Positions 1 to 10,508 of a stretch of 64,000 nucleotides of DNA are shown here, piece by piece; within the stretch, counting starts at the first letter, position 1; each line of letters begins with the position of its first letter. Under the pieces are notes generated by a model. The model did not search any database. It was not told the origin of the DNA and was given only the letters and a program-made list of their open reading frames with translations. A program made the position numbers and the translations under genes. The DNA lies in NCBI RefSeq assembly GCF_025698545.1, contig NC_068576.1:50750390-50814389 (forward strand). Direction: 5' to 3'. This DNA comes from Gossypium raimondii. Lineage: Eukaryota > Streptophyta > Magnoliopsida > Malvales > Malvaceae.

Positions 1-484
1 TGACTTTGCATAGTCAGCTAAATATCAAATATTAAAAGGTGGCATTTGCAATAATAATATTGCTCAGACATGCCCTGGGAAAGGGAAATCTCAAGCTGAA
101 AATTAATGACAGACATTAACAAGCTAAAATGAAAATGAGATCTCTAGAAAGGTGAAGTTGTTTGAAGACTTCAAGTCAAATAATAGCAGCCAAATCCAGC
201 TCAAATTTCTTACTAAAAAGGGGACAAAAATCTCGTCCTAAAGCAAAGCAAGGAGGTGAAGGGAAAATTCTTCCACGATGCATTATATACAAACAAAAAG
301 AACCAGCTTCAAAGGCCTCACATAACTGAAGGGGAACTTATTGTAAATTTCAGACTTAACTGCAATTCTTCTATAACTAAATTGGAACAAATGCTTGAAG
401 CTGATTACCTTATTGAATGCTATTGCCACCAAAACCTAACATCATTAATCTACAAACTCATTAAGTCTAGATGAAGAGAAATAC
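1..484 (-). other. intron sequence of the ceramide kinase gene
   Basis: This stretch lies downstream of the last exon I can recognise in the minus-strand ceramide kinase gene. I found no further exon, although the protein must continue by roughly 180 residues to reach the usual family length. A 72-codon open frame on the plus strand (256-474) has no recognisable similarity and is probably chance. The remaining 3' exons are expected to the left of the window. Confidence 0.55.
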
Positions 485-3400
485 CTGTGTTTCAAAAACA
501 CTTTAGTTCCAGCATAATCATAACGTTTGGGGCCCATCCAGCGGTATTTTTCACTCTCTGTAATGACATCTCCATAAAATCCATACCTGATAAATTTCAC
601 TGATGAGTTGCAAAGTGACAATGAGGGTAATTGTTAGAGCAACAAAAGAACACAAGCACACTAAAATGCCTTTCAATTATCATGACTGTGCTTGAAAGGT
701 TATTAACCAGCAAACATGCATGCATTCAACAACATTTAAGACATTTATATGCCAATACTCTCACAAAACCATAACACTAGTTATGACAAGAAACTACCCA
801 GCAAAAGAAGCCGCATAGCGTACACAAGGTTCAATCTTTGAGGTAGATGTAGTTTTCCATCTTACAACTTGAGCAACATCAAGGCACAACTTTTTACCCA
901 GGATAATGTGCAGTGCAGACGTTATAGGATCTCGAGCACCAGTGGTGCTGCAATAAAGAAATCAACAAAACAATATAAGTAGAAAACAAATGACATCCAT
1001 GATTAGCTCCAACAATTTTCAGTTAGATATATGTTTTAAGCATGTCAGCACTACAAATCACATGCCATTTCCTCAAAGAGATGTGATACCTAACGAAAGT
1101 TGTTATTAGTTATTACCTTGGCTATAATTACATCAAAGCAAGGTTGTGGGGCGGATAATCTGGATAAAAATCCTAACATTTAGTACTTAGCATAACAGAT
1201 AGTTCCTAAGACTTAAATCCTTAGCATAAGGGGCAGCTCTTAAGAATTGGACCCTCAAGTCTATTTGCCACCCAAGACATAAACCACCCATGGAACCAGG
1301 GGCCCTACACTTGTAGACTAGGTGAGCTTAACATGTGAGGCATATAATACCAGAGGCAGAAAGAAACCACAACAGCAAAGAACTTTTTCAAATGCTATAA
1401 AATCCAATATTCCATCTAACATCATGTAAAACATCACATCTAAAACAAGAAAAAGGAAGAGAGACTTTTAGATCACATTTAGTTATATACGAGTATTTGA
1501 CAAGAAGAGGCCTTTTGATAGAAATCAATGTAACTTGAAGCCACCCAGTAATAATATTCAATTATTTCTTTAATGTTTTTCCCTCCCAATTTATCACCAC
1601 TTGCCACAGTGAGCAGCCACTTGGTGCAAAAATGTAAAAGCTTAGGGCAGTATCCATATCAGAAGGACAATTCAAAGTTAGGCAGGTGGACTGTATCCTG
1701 ATATTACAAATAGTCGCCCAAAATGCCTGCTGCATGCATCCACATGCAAGCTACAGACCTAGCCTTACTATGTTGAGCCCTAAAGAAGGAATATTCATAA
1801 GGATGGAAGAATATACCATATAACAATAGCATCTGTTGAACCTGCAGGAATTATTCCAAATCTAAGCCTTTGGTTAGGGAGTGGATTCTCAATTTGTTGA
1901 TCTGAATATCAAAAAATTTGTTTAGGTTTCAAGCATTGAAAATATGTAAACAATATAAAGAGACCATTTCCGCCACTGTATAGAGAGTTGCAAACAGAGT
2001 TCCATTATCATGGTAATTTGTAAGAATACAGTAAAAACTAACCTTCAATGTGAGAACCATCATTAGTTCCTGTAAATAAAAGCAAACATGGTTATACAGG
2101 ATAAACAGAACAACCACAAAGTTGATTCTTATAGAAATATGGTTATCATGAAACACACTCAAATGAGAGAATCCTGATTCATTATGAGCCGAACTTGAGA
2201 GAAGAGGATCACTCTCTATGTTGTTATGAATCTCAGAATCTGCTTCATTTGGATCATTAACTAAGGGGTTGCTGTTATTCCCCAGAGCATCAAGAAAATC
2301 TGAAGGGATAGGAGGGAAAGGAGCTTTATGCCTTGAAGAAAGAAACCCGTTAAGGATTTCATTGAAGAAACCATCACCACCCTGCAAATTGACATGAAAA
2401 AAAATCACCTTTGTTTATGTATGGTACTATAATTGTCACATAGTGTACTAATAGGTTAAAGCTTAAAGAACAGAAAATAGAACCAAGCCCGCCCAAAAAT
2501 TAGGTATTTGTTGAGTTAGGTCATTCGGCACTCTTACAGCCTACACAAAGCTTTGAACTAAATCTGTACCACTTAAACAACAAAACATGAACCTGAAGTT
2601 AAAAAGAAGAATCTTTTCCATCAAGTTAGCAACTTACCTATTATTTGGTATATTTGGTATAATTATTCTAGACAGAGAAAAGATGCATATGGTACCATAA
2701 CATGCAGGTATCAAATCACTTACAACAGCTAGAACACCATCATATGAATTCAGCTCTTCATTTGTGGCGGATGTCATCACATCAAATGCATGCCCTGCCC
2801 TCTGTGTTACTATCACCTGAAATTGAAACAACAGGTTATTATAACTAGCCAGGCATGCTTGACTTAGTAATAGGTATTAATTGAACCTTTATAACTAGGA
2901 TTAATATGTTTAAATTTCCGTGATAAGAAAACATGACAATTAATGGGAAAATGCAACAGTTGATAATGTTAGGAAAATAATGCAATAACATCTATCTGCA
3001 TTTGTTATGGAAGCTTACCTTTGTGTTTATTTTAGCACATGAGAATATAGGAGCAACGGCTTCCCAGATCCTCCGTCCATTCCCTTTCCCACTCATTGGA
3101 TGAACAAATACCTTATTAAATGGGAAAAAAATCTCTTAAAATATCTTCAATTTCTCATTGGCATTATATCTTGAAACGAAAAATTTTTTACATACTATAG
3201 AAGATATATACCAGAAGATTCTTTGGTCTCCCAACTTCCTTACTAAGAGAATCATTAATTTTATTCACCCACATTTGACATGTCTGCAAGTCCTTGTTAC
3301 CAAATTTGTAAACCGCCAAGCTCCAAAGGCAAGGCTGTGACTTAGACTTTTGAAAAGTATGCACCATAAAGTGGTTCATCTGCAGCAGTAAGTATGATGA

Positions 3401-4010
3401 ATCACTGAAAAATATTATCATTATATAAAATGAGATGAAAAAAACAAACAAACCCCAGAATCATGAGATCCATTCCCCACGAAACACTCTGCAGCAAGTG
3501 TGAGATCTGATTCTTGAATCACATCACTGTCTATTATCTCTACGGCATAGATATCAGAGAATGTTAGCTTCGTTGCCATTTTAGTTGCCACTCTAGGAAG
3601 AAATTTAATTCCCAAACATGTTGATCCATCCTGTTCCAGTAAATATGAAGAAGCCATCAGAAGCTAAATATGACCCTATATTCGTGTAAAAACACAGCTC
3701 AAAGAAGCGGAAAACAATGGAGGATCCTTACATTGATCAAAAGGTATTGAAACAACCTACCTTAAACCATAGTGTATTGTAACGTACGATAATTAAGGAA
3801 TAACCTATCTTACAACTTAAACCAAAATTAGATTAATTTCTCAATAATCAAAGGGTAACTCAGCTCATACACTTCAAGAAGGTAAAGGGCAAATAGACAA
3901 AAGGCAATTTCAATGTCATCCAAGAAAAAGCACAAAATGGATAAGCTTAAGAAAACACACAAATACACGCAAAATGATGGGTTGCGATCAAATGAACAGA
4001 AAAACAAAAT

Positions 4011-4069
<59 letters not shown>

Positions 4070-4313
4070 TAAACATGAAGAGGTATGATAATTAAGGAGA
4101 AAGAATCAATATACAAGATAAAAAGAAATAAGAACTTACATTATCCAAGGAATAAAGCGATTTCCAAGACAATCCATCTGAATTAAGAGTAAGAGTAACC
4201 TCTCCAACGTGATCCAAGAACAAATTCGAACTCAAAACGGATGTTTGACCCTCAGCGTCGACATTTCGTTGGGATATATTCCCAGAATTATAAACACTTC
4301 CATTTATTTCCAT
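485..4313 (-). CDS. CERK: ceramide kinase (ACD5-like), 5' ten exons, 3' end outside window
   Basis: The product should phosphorylate ceramide to ceramide-1-phosphate; the Arabidopsis relative is ACD5, which restrains programmed cell death. Exons read from splice sites and phase: 4140-4313, 3454-3630, 3212-3379, 3019-3111, 2724-2816, 2159-2381, 2043-2069 (27 nt), 1817-1901, 798-947 and 485-586. All phases join without a stop and give about 430 residues; the family is about 600. The start is the ATG at 4313, followed by MEINGSVYNSG and then FLDHVGEVTLTLNSDGLSWK, the typical plant CERK N-terminus. The lipid-kinase nucleotide-binding motif GGDGFFNEILNG begins near residue 236 at the exon 5/6 join. 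Further conserved blocks are HPMSGKGNGRRIWEAVAPIF, GIIPAGSTDAIVIW and SFAGYGFYGDVITESEKYRW. The CxxxCxxC signature lies beyond the window. Diacylglycerol or sphingosine kinases are less likely given the N-terminus. Confidence 0.88.
4013..4069. repeat. (TAA)n microsatellite in CERK intron 1
   Basis: About 19 uninterrupted TAA units lie in the first intron of the ceramide kinase gene. The 82-residue minus-strand open frame across it is a run of tyrosines and is an artefact of the repeat. The locus is likely length-polymorphic. Confidence 0.95.
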
Positions 4314-4807
4314 TAATTAGATTAACTAGTATACAAATTTTCTATGGAAAAATAAAAATTGAGATAAAAAATCACTAGATTTAAAAAAAAAATAGTTGGA
4401 ATTAAAAGCCCTAAACCATGCTTCATATACCAAAAAAGAAACAAGAATGAAGAAGAAGAGAGAGCCAAGGTTTTTATTTTGTATTGGCGTTTAGTTTTAT
4501 AAGGTCCGAATGGAGAGATCGGGTAAATTGCATTCGGGTTTGGTCCACCCTCAACACGAAAGGCATTCACTTACTATTCAAGGGACGAGGCCTTGGAGCC
4601 GTTGAAAATTGGCGCTTTGTGTTTTTCATGTATCGTTTTTTTTTCGACTTTTCAATCAACATTCATGTAAAATTCCTTGTTTCAAGGAATGAAACAAAGG
4701 GTGGGGAAAGTTTTGACATTAAAACAAACAATTCCCAATGAATTTTTACTTAAATTTCTTCATTTCTTAGCCTCATAAATGTCTCTTCTACAAATGCTTT
4801 TCGGTAA
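4314..4807 (-). promoter_or_regulatory. 5' flank of CERK
   Basis: This is the ~490 bp between the CERK start codon and the Pack-MULE. It must hold the CERK 5' UTR and core promoter unless the promoter extends through the transposon. I see no strong TATA box on the minus strand and no second gene. Open frames here have no family similarity. Confidence 0.4.
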
Positions 4808-4816
4808 AATACAATA

Positions 4817-6206
4817 GGCATAATTGTAAAAAAACCCTCAATCTTTGGAGACTTTTGGTTTTGTGCTCTTACCCTTTTTATTTTTCGACTGACACCCTCA
4901 ATGTTACGATTTTTTTATAAATCAGTCCGTTTTTAACCATCAACCTGAGTTAACCGTTAAATTCCACGTCATATATGACGTTATTTTAACTTTTTTTTCA
5001 TTTTGTCACCATTTTCTTTTTTCTTCCCTCTGTCTCTCTTCCCCTCTAACTGTTGATTCCAGCCATGCATTTTTTTTATCAGGATTTGACTTCATCTTTG
5101 ATTCTTTTGTGGTTTCCTCATTTTTAAAAACCCAATTTCAAAAACTAATCAGAACGAAATAAACAAAATTTGCTCTTTAAATTTGCAAAAGACCAAACTT
5201 TAAACACTCATCAAGCTGAGTTCTTTAACCCCAAGCTTCCACCCAGAATCCTTTCCTCTTCCAAAAAGTTCGAAGGCTCATCGGACATTGTCGACCTCCG
5301 TTACCACATGACTCCCGTCCTTTCCTCGTCGCCGATCAATATCTACCTCATTTGGTACGGTCGTTGGTCTGTTTCCCAAAAACTCCTCATCAAAGACTTC
5401 ATAAATCGCCCACGAGTTAGCCGAGCTCTCCACAAACCCACTGGTGAATGCATGGTACGCCGGAGAGGACCCCACCGCACCAACGGAGATAGGAGACCTC
5501 TGTGAAGGGTTGTACGGTACCGGCGGCGGCGGAGGGTACATTGGTCAAGTCACGAGAGACCAGAAAGGGAAAACGTATAACATGAACGGTAACAAAGGAA
5601 GGAAATTCATGGTGCAATGGATTTGGAGCCCTGTTTTGAAATCTTCTGCCGGTCCCAATGCTTTGGATTAAATTTAATTTCATTTTTCTGGGTTCTTTTT
5701 TCCATTGAAATCATTAGATTCATTTCCATGGAATCTTGAGTTTTGCATGTCAATTTAGGGTTTGAGATAGTTGTATGTATTGTAGAGTTGTATAAACAGG
5801 TTGATGATGAAGATGCATAAGTTTAAATATTATAACTTTAGTTTATGTTTATTTAATATAAGAAGAAAATTTTCATTTCTTTGAAATTTGCCGTTGTAGT
5901 GGTGGTAATAAAGAGCAAATTTAAAGCTTTGGGTTTTAGAAGAATCGGGAAAAGAGAAAGAGGGAAGAAAATGGAAACAAAATAAAAAAAAAGGTTAAAT
6001 AGATGAGTTCATATATAACATCGTGTGCTTATATGGCATGTCACATGCGTTATTATGTTAATCTGATTAACTGTTAATATTGACTGCTAAAAGTAGACTA
6101 ATTTCTGAAAAAAATCGTAATGTTGAGGGTCTCAATCAAAAAAATAAAAAGATTAAGGGTACAAAACAAAAGCCCCAAACGTTGAGGGTTTTTTTTAAAT
6201 TATGCC
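4817..6206. mobile_element. Pack-MULE with 9-bp target-site duplication
   Basis: A 1,390 bp element has terminal inverted repeats of about 150 bp. The left end starts GGCATAATTGT and the right end, read in reverse, GGCATAATTTA. Both ends then share an ACCCTCAA block, a TTTTTATTTTT run and ACCCTCAA-CATTACGA-type sequence. It is flanked by AATACAATA (4808-4816) and AATACAACA (6207-6215), eight of nine bases the same, the duplication length typical of Mutator-like elements. Inside there is no transposase, but there is a fragment of an EXORDIUM-like gene, so it meets the definition of a Pack-MULE. It lies 87 bp beyond the stop codon of the aspartylglucosaminidase gene and about 500 bp upstream of the CERK start. 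Confidence 0.85.
5170..5671 (+). pseudogene. EXORDIUM-like gene fragment captured by the Pack-MULE
   Basis: Two blocks of the EXORDIUM/PHI-1 family are recognisable. The first (5170-5406) contains SSKKFEGSSDIVDLRYHM and INIYLIWYGRWSVSQKLLIK. The second, in another frame from about 5410, runs HELAELSTNPLVNAWYAGED, GDLCEGLYGTGGGGGYIG and FMVQWIWSPVLKSSAGPNAL, to a TAA at 5669-5671. The join near 5406-5410 skips the middle of the protein, roughly 190 residues by comparison with the ~310-residue family, and shifts the frame. Family members are secreted proteins linked to brassinosteroid-responsive growth. This copy cannot encode one and lies wholly between the transposon ends. Confidence 0.85.
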
Positions 6207-6292
6207 AATACAACAATAGATGATGTCCTTGGATGAATTGTTGAACACTTTACGGTGATAATATTGAAACAAGGCATGTTACACCAGCAATT

Positions 6293-9133
6293 TCAAGGCA
6301 GCACTGTGAAAACCTTTACGTCGTCCATATCTGGGCTTCTGACTGAGTATTGAAATGTCCACCCGTGACATGCGCCGGCGTGTACACCATCCTTATTGAT
6401 AGCAACAACAGCTCCCATAAAATCAGGAAATTTTCTTGCAATTCGTGATATTGCATCCTTGGCCGCAAGCTCTGGTTCCATTCCTTGTCTCATACTCTCT
6501 ACAACTTGATAGCTGAAAACAGATACGATGAGGTTCGCACATACTACAACAGATTAATCGAAGTAGAACAGTTGCAAAGGGTGAATTTGAGAAAGGAAAC
6601 AACCGAGTAAATGAAAAGCTAGCCATAAGAAATAACATGCTAACAAAGCAATGCTAATCAAAGACTCCATCGTAGTAATTTGCCACCCTCGAAAAGATTT
6701 CTAAACTCTAAGAACATTGTTCTCAAATATTTCAATTAATGGGGCCTCGTCTAGAAAAGAAGAAAAAGTTGAGCAAGCTTTCCCGTGCCTCTCTTACTTT
6801 CTAGTCACATAGCCAGCTGCCATTTCGCTTGCAGCCATCAAGACTGAAGGCGAGTCAAGAAGGAAGAGAGAGTTTACAGTTCAAAACCTGGAGTGAAATA
6901 GTCTGGTTCTAACGAACCTGGCATCCCACACAGAAGACGATTTTTTTTTGATAGCAGACTTTCCCTTTTCTGATATTTTATTAGTATTAACCTGATCCAA
7001 ATAGTGGAAGTTAAGTATTGAGTTTATTAGATACCATGGAAGGAAGCGCATCATGATGTCACCATCTCCAGTCGCACCACAAGCACCAACCCCATCATCA
7101 GCGTATGCAGCAGATCCAGCAATAGGTCCATCACCCACCCTGCAATCAGGGAAGATAATGTTAGGTGAATAAAAACCCTGGTGACACAATGTAATCCCCC
7201 CCTCCCCCCCAACCATTTCCCTCCCTCCAATCAAAAGGGAAAGATGCTTATGAAAAACCAAGACAAAACTTCATTAAAAAAACTTATCCATGTTTTTGAA
7301 ACAAATTTTATATGTGACGTTTTTTTTTCAAGGCATCCAGAACCCTTGATACTAAAAAGTGGAAAACATCATCGGTGCTGCTTAATGTTTTTATTTCACA
7401 ATGAGATATCCACTCTACCTACACCTACTTTAGATGTCTCTCTGTCCACCAGCTACAAATAAGTGGAGCCAAGAGTGATCTTGTTGTCTAACTAATTTTA
7501 TTTGAAATCATTCAATCTCTTTCAAAGGTTTATGAGATAATAATTTACCAAATGCTGAATAAATTTCAAGAAAATATAAGATTAGTACCTGCCAGAGATC
7601 TTAAAGGTTGCACCATTTGTTGATGTACCAACAGCCACATGTCCCATCTATGCAAGAAAAAGAAAATCTCATTGAAAACAAATGTGAATCTTAGAATATA
7701 TGCACCTAAATGGCAATGAATCATCAGTTACAACTTACTTTATCGATAACAGCCATTGAAATCGTGTCATGGCTATGAGGACCGACAAGACATGTCCTGG
7801 ATTCAATAGTTCCTATCGAATTGGCTTCAGAACAAATCCCCTTATTATGCCCCAGGTTATCCTTAGGCTGATAAGGGCCACAGCTATCAACAGGTACAAC
7901 ATTTTTCCGAAAATTAGGTTGACAGTTGTTTTCTTTCCATCTTGTCCATTTTTCCATAGACTCTGATGAACTGAGGTTTGTGGGTCCTGGAAGACCCATT
8001 GAAATCGCAAAGATGGATGCTCGTTCACCAACAAGCATTGTGTGTTTAGTATGTTGCATGACTAATCTTGCAGCTTTAATGCCATCCTTCACATACCTCA
8101 TAGAAGCAACAGCTCCAACCTCCATTGTGGCCTATTGCATGTCCTTGGTGAACACAAAAGATTAAGTTGTTTCTCTTAACAAAAGCAAACAAATAAGGAT
8201 CAAAATAACACACAAGACAAACTTGACACAATGTTGAATACCCCATTCATAAGCAATGCATCAATTGTAGTTTCTCCATTCTCGTCCGGACTTCCACCAG
8301 GACCCACTGTTACAGCCAAATTCATGTCAATCAGGGAATTAAATGGTAAACAAAATCACAAAACTGCACATGTTCCATTGTTTTTAGTGAATCCCATTAA
8401 AGAGGAGGCAACATATATTGAGCTTTTACTTCTAAAATACTTTTGGTCCCATACATACGTTAAAGAACATTCTCAAGGAATACATTAAAGAAGTACATAT
8501 ATCATACCTTTGGGACAACCAGATATTGCTTAATAGAATTCAAAGCATGATTTCAACTAGTGATAAAATTTTCTACAAGTACACCTTCAACTGATAGCAA
8601 CAAATATTCTAAAAAAAGAAAAATGATGGACCAATTATCTGTCTGGTTAACTAATAGATGCAAGTCCTGCATAACCGAAGGATTTAACCAGACAAAGGCT
8701 AAAAACCCAACTCAACCCAAACAAGAAGTATCCTGATTTCTGACAAATTAAACCAAAAAATAAAAAGAACCCAGAGTTTATGCTACCAACCTGTACCATC
8801 ACACCTCAATTCCTCGCAAGCGGAACAACCCTCCACCACCGCATCAACAGCATTGAACCCTTTATCAACCGCTTCCCACGCAGCTCTCACAGCCTCCAGG
8901 AAAGGCCATGTGCTCACCACTATTGGGTACTTCCCTGAATCCTCAACCCCTTCTTGTACTCTCACCTGATAACCAATACAATATGTATGAGATAACAAAC
9001 AAACGTATATATCATTAATTGAAAGAGAGGAATGAAAAGGCCCAAAACCCATGTCACCGAAGTCGAAGAAAACTACCAAGGAAAACAAGGTGAAGAGGAA
9101 GAGAGGTGCGATAATGAGGTTTGTAGGAGCCAT
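6293..9133 (-). CDS. aspartylglucosaminidase / N4-(beta-GlcNAc)-L-asparaginase
   Basis: This is an N-terminal-nucleophile hydrolase that cleaves the GlcNAc-asparagine bond of degraded glycoproteins, expected in the vacuole or secretory path. Exons: 9058-9133 and 8791-8958 (first intron uncertain), 8242-8306, 7739-8131, 7589-7647, 7035-7139 and 6293-6512. The model gives about 362 residues ending FTVLP-stop. The start [20 protein letters not shown] looks like a signal peptide. Conserved blocks: [69 protein letters not shown]-type [13 protein letters not shown] with the predicted autocleavage Asp-Thr and nucleophile Thr near residue 226, then [35 protein letters not shown] and [14 protein letters not shown]. 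An upstream in-frame ATG exists at 9187. Without the first intron the frame also stays open, giving about 394 residues. Confidence 0.9.
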
Positions 9134-9187
9134 CAGAAATTCAGAATAGTTGAAGATGATGTTTTCGATCGCAGGTTCAACGAACAT

Positions 9188-10508
9188 ATAGTGGACTTTT
9201 CAAGTGAATGTTGCAAAGGGTAGAGTCACTGTAGTCACCTTGATGAGGAGCGGGTAAGTAACAAACCAATCAAAGTATGTTGTAGTGGAGCCCATTTGGG
9301 TTACCGTACTTTTGTGGATAAAATTAAGGAAAAACTAAATTATGAGTTTAGTCGCTTAACTAAAATAAATAAATAAGCTTTCGTTCAAGTTTGCTCGAAT
9401 GTTAAAATTAATGTTATATAAATTTTTTTATTCACTTAATCTGTATTAATTAAAAAATTTCTTCACGAATTAATGAGCTAAAATTCAAATATTTTTTTAT
9501 CGATCTTTAACAAGTAACTACTAGATCAACTTAAATCTAAGATATATTATTTTACTCATTAATAGATACTAATCTACTGTATAGATCGTCGAATCATTGT
9601 TTGGCTCATTGCAAAATTATATTTAAAAAAATTTAACAATCAAGTGATTTAAATAAAAACTTTAAAATATTTCAATAACTTAAATAAAACTTTTAAATAG
9701 TTCAAGTGACCAAATTGATGCATAGATCGAACAACTGAACTATTTAAAAGTTTTCATTTAAGTTTAAATTATTTTAAACTTTTATCTATCAAATTAAAAG
9801 TGTTTGATAAACTAAAAATTCAAATATTGAAAAGTAATTTTAAAATTTTAATGCTAAATTTTATAAATACTAAATTTAAATTAAAAATTTATTTGAAAAA
9901 TTAGTAAATATAAATATTGAATATAATTATGTTATTTAATAAAAGTATTTAAAAAATTTAATTTTAATCTTAAACAATTTAATATTTTCTACTTATCAAA
10001 CACACATTTAGTCAAATTACTTTTTTTTAATAGAAAATTAAAAATTATAATTACACATTTACAAGTCCCATAATTACACCTCAGTCAAAGTAGCATTACT
10101 TGCCATTACACTATGTTAAACCCAAATATGAGAATAAGCAAGAGTGATGCAATTTAAAACTTCATGTGAAACGCATTTGCAGAGGATTCTTGTAATTGTC
10201 AACTTGTTCATGTGAAAATATTCACTATTGCCAATTTGCCTTTATTTCTGTTAAAAGTAACAAAACAGGTGGCAAATAGACCTTCAAAGAATTTATATAT
10301 TTACTCTGTCCTCGTCTTTTTCCTGAAAAACAAACCAGCATTTTCCATTCACAAGCAGTAGCTTTAAGGTAATTTCATTTTCATCTCCAAATACAAACAA
10401 GTATCTACTAATGAATAAAATGTACATTCAAGTGATCTAGCTCAAATTTCGAGTTTCATACCCGGATATGATTGACTTGGCTGCCCACAACGAATCATCT
10501 AGTCTCGG
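9188..10508. other. intergenic, AT-rich, between AGA and RhoGAP-like genes
   Basis: This spacer separates two minus-strand genes. It should contain the AGA promoter at its left and the RhoGAP 3' UTR at its right. It is strongly AT-rich and contains one small hairpin, listed separately. No coding similarity was seen. Confidence 0.6.
9679..9762. repeat. near-perfect 26-bp inverted repeat (stem-loop)
   Basis: An arm at 9679-9704 is repeated in reverse complement at 9736-9762 with about 31 bp between. Both arms carry the core ACTTTTAAATAGTTCA. It is probably the remains of a small MITE; no clear target-site duplication was identified. Confidence 0.6.

Noticed and set aside
3828-4076. 82-residue minus-strand open frame rich in tyrosine
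   Set aside because: It is a translation of the TAA microsatellite in CERK intron 1.
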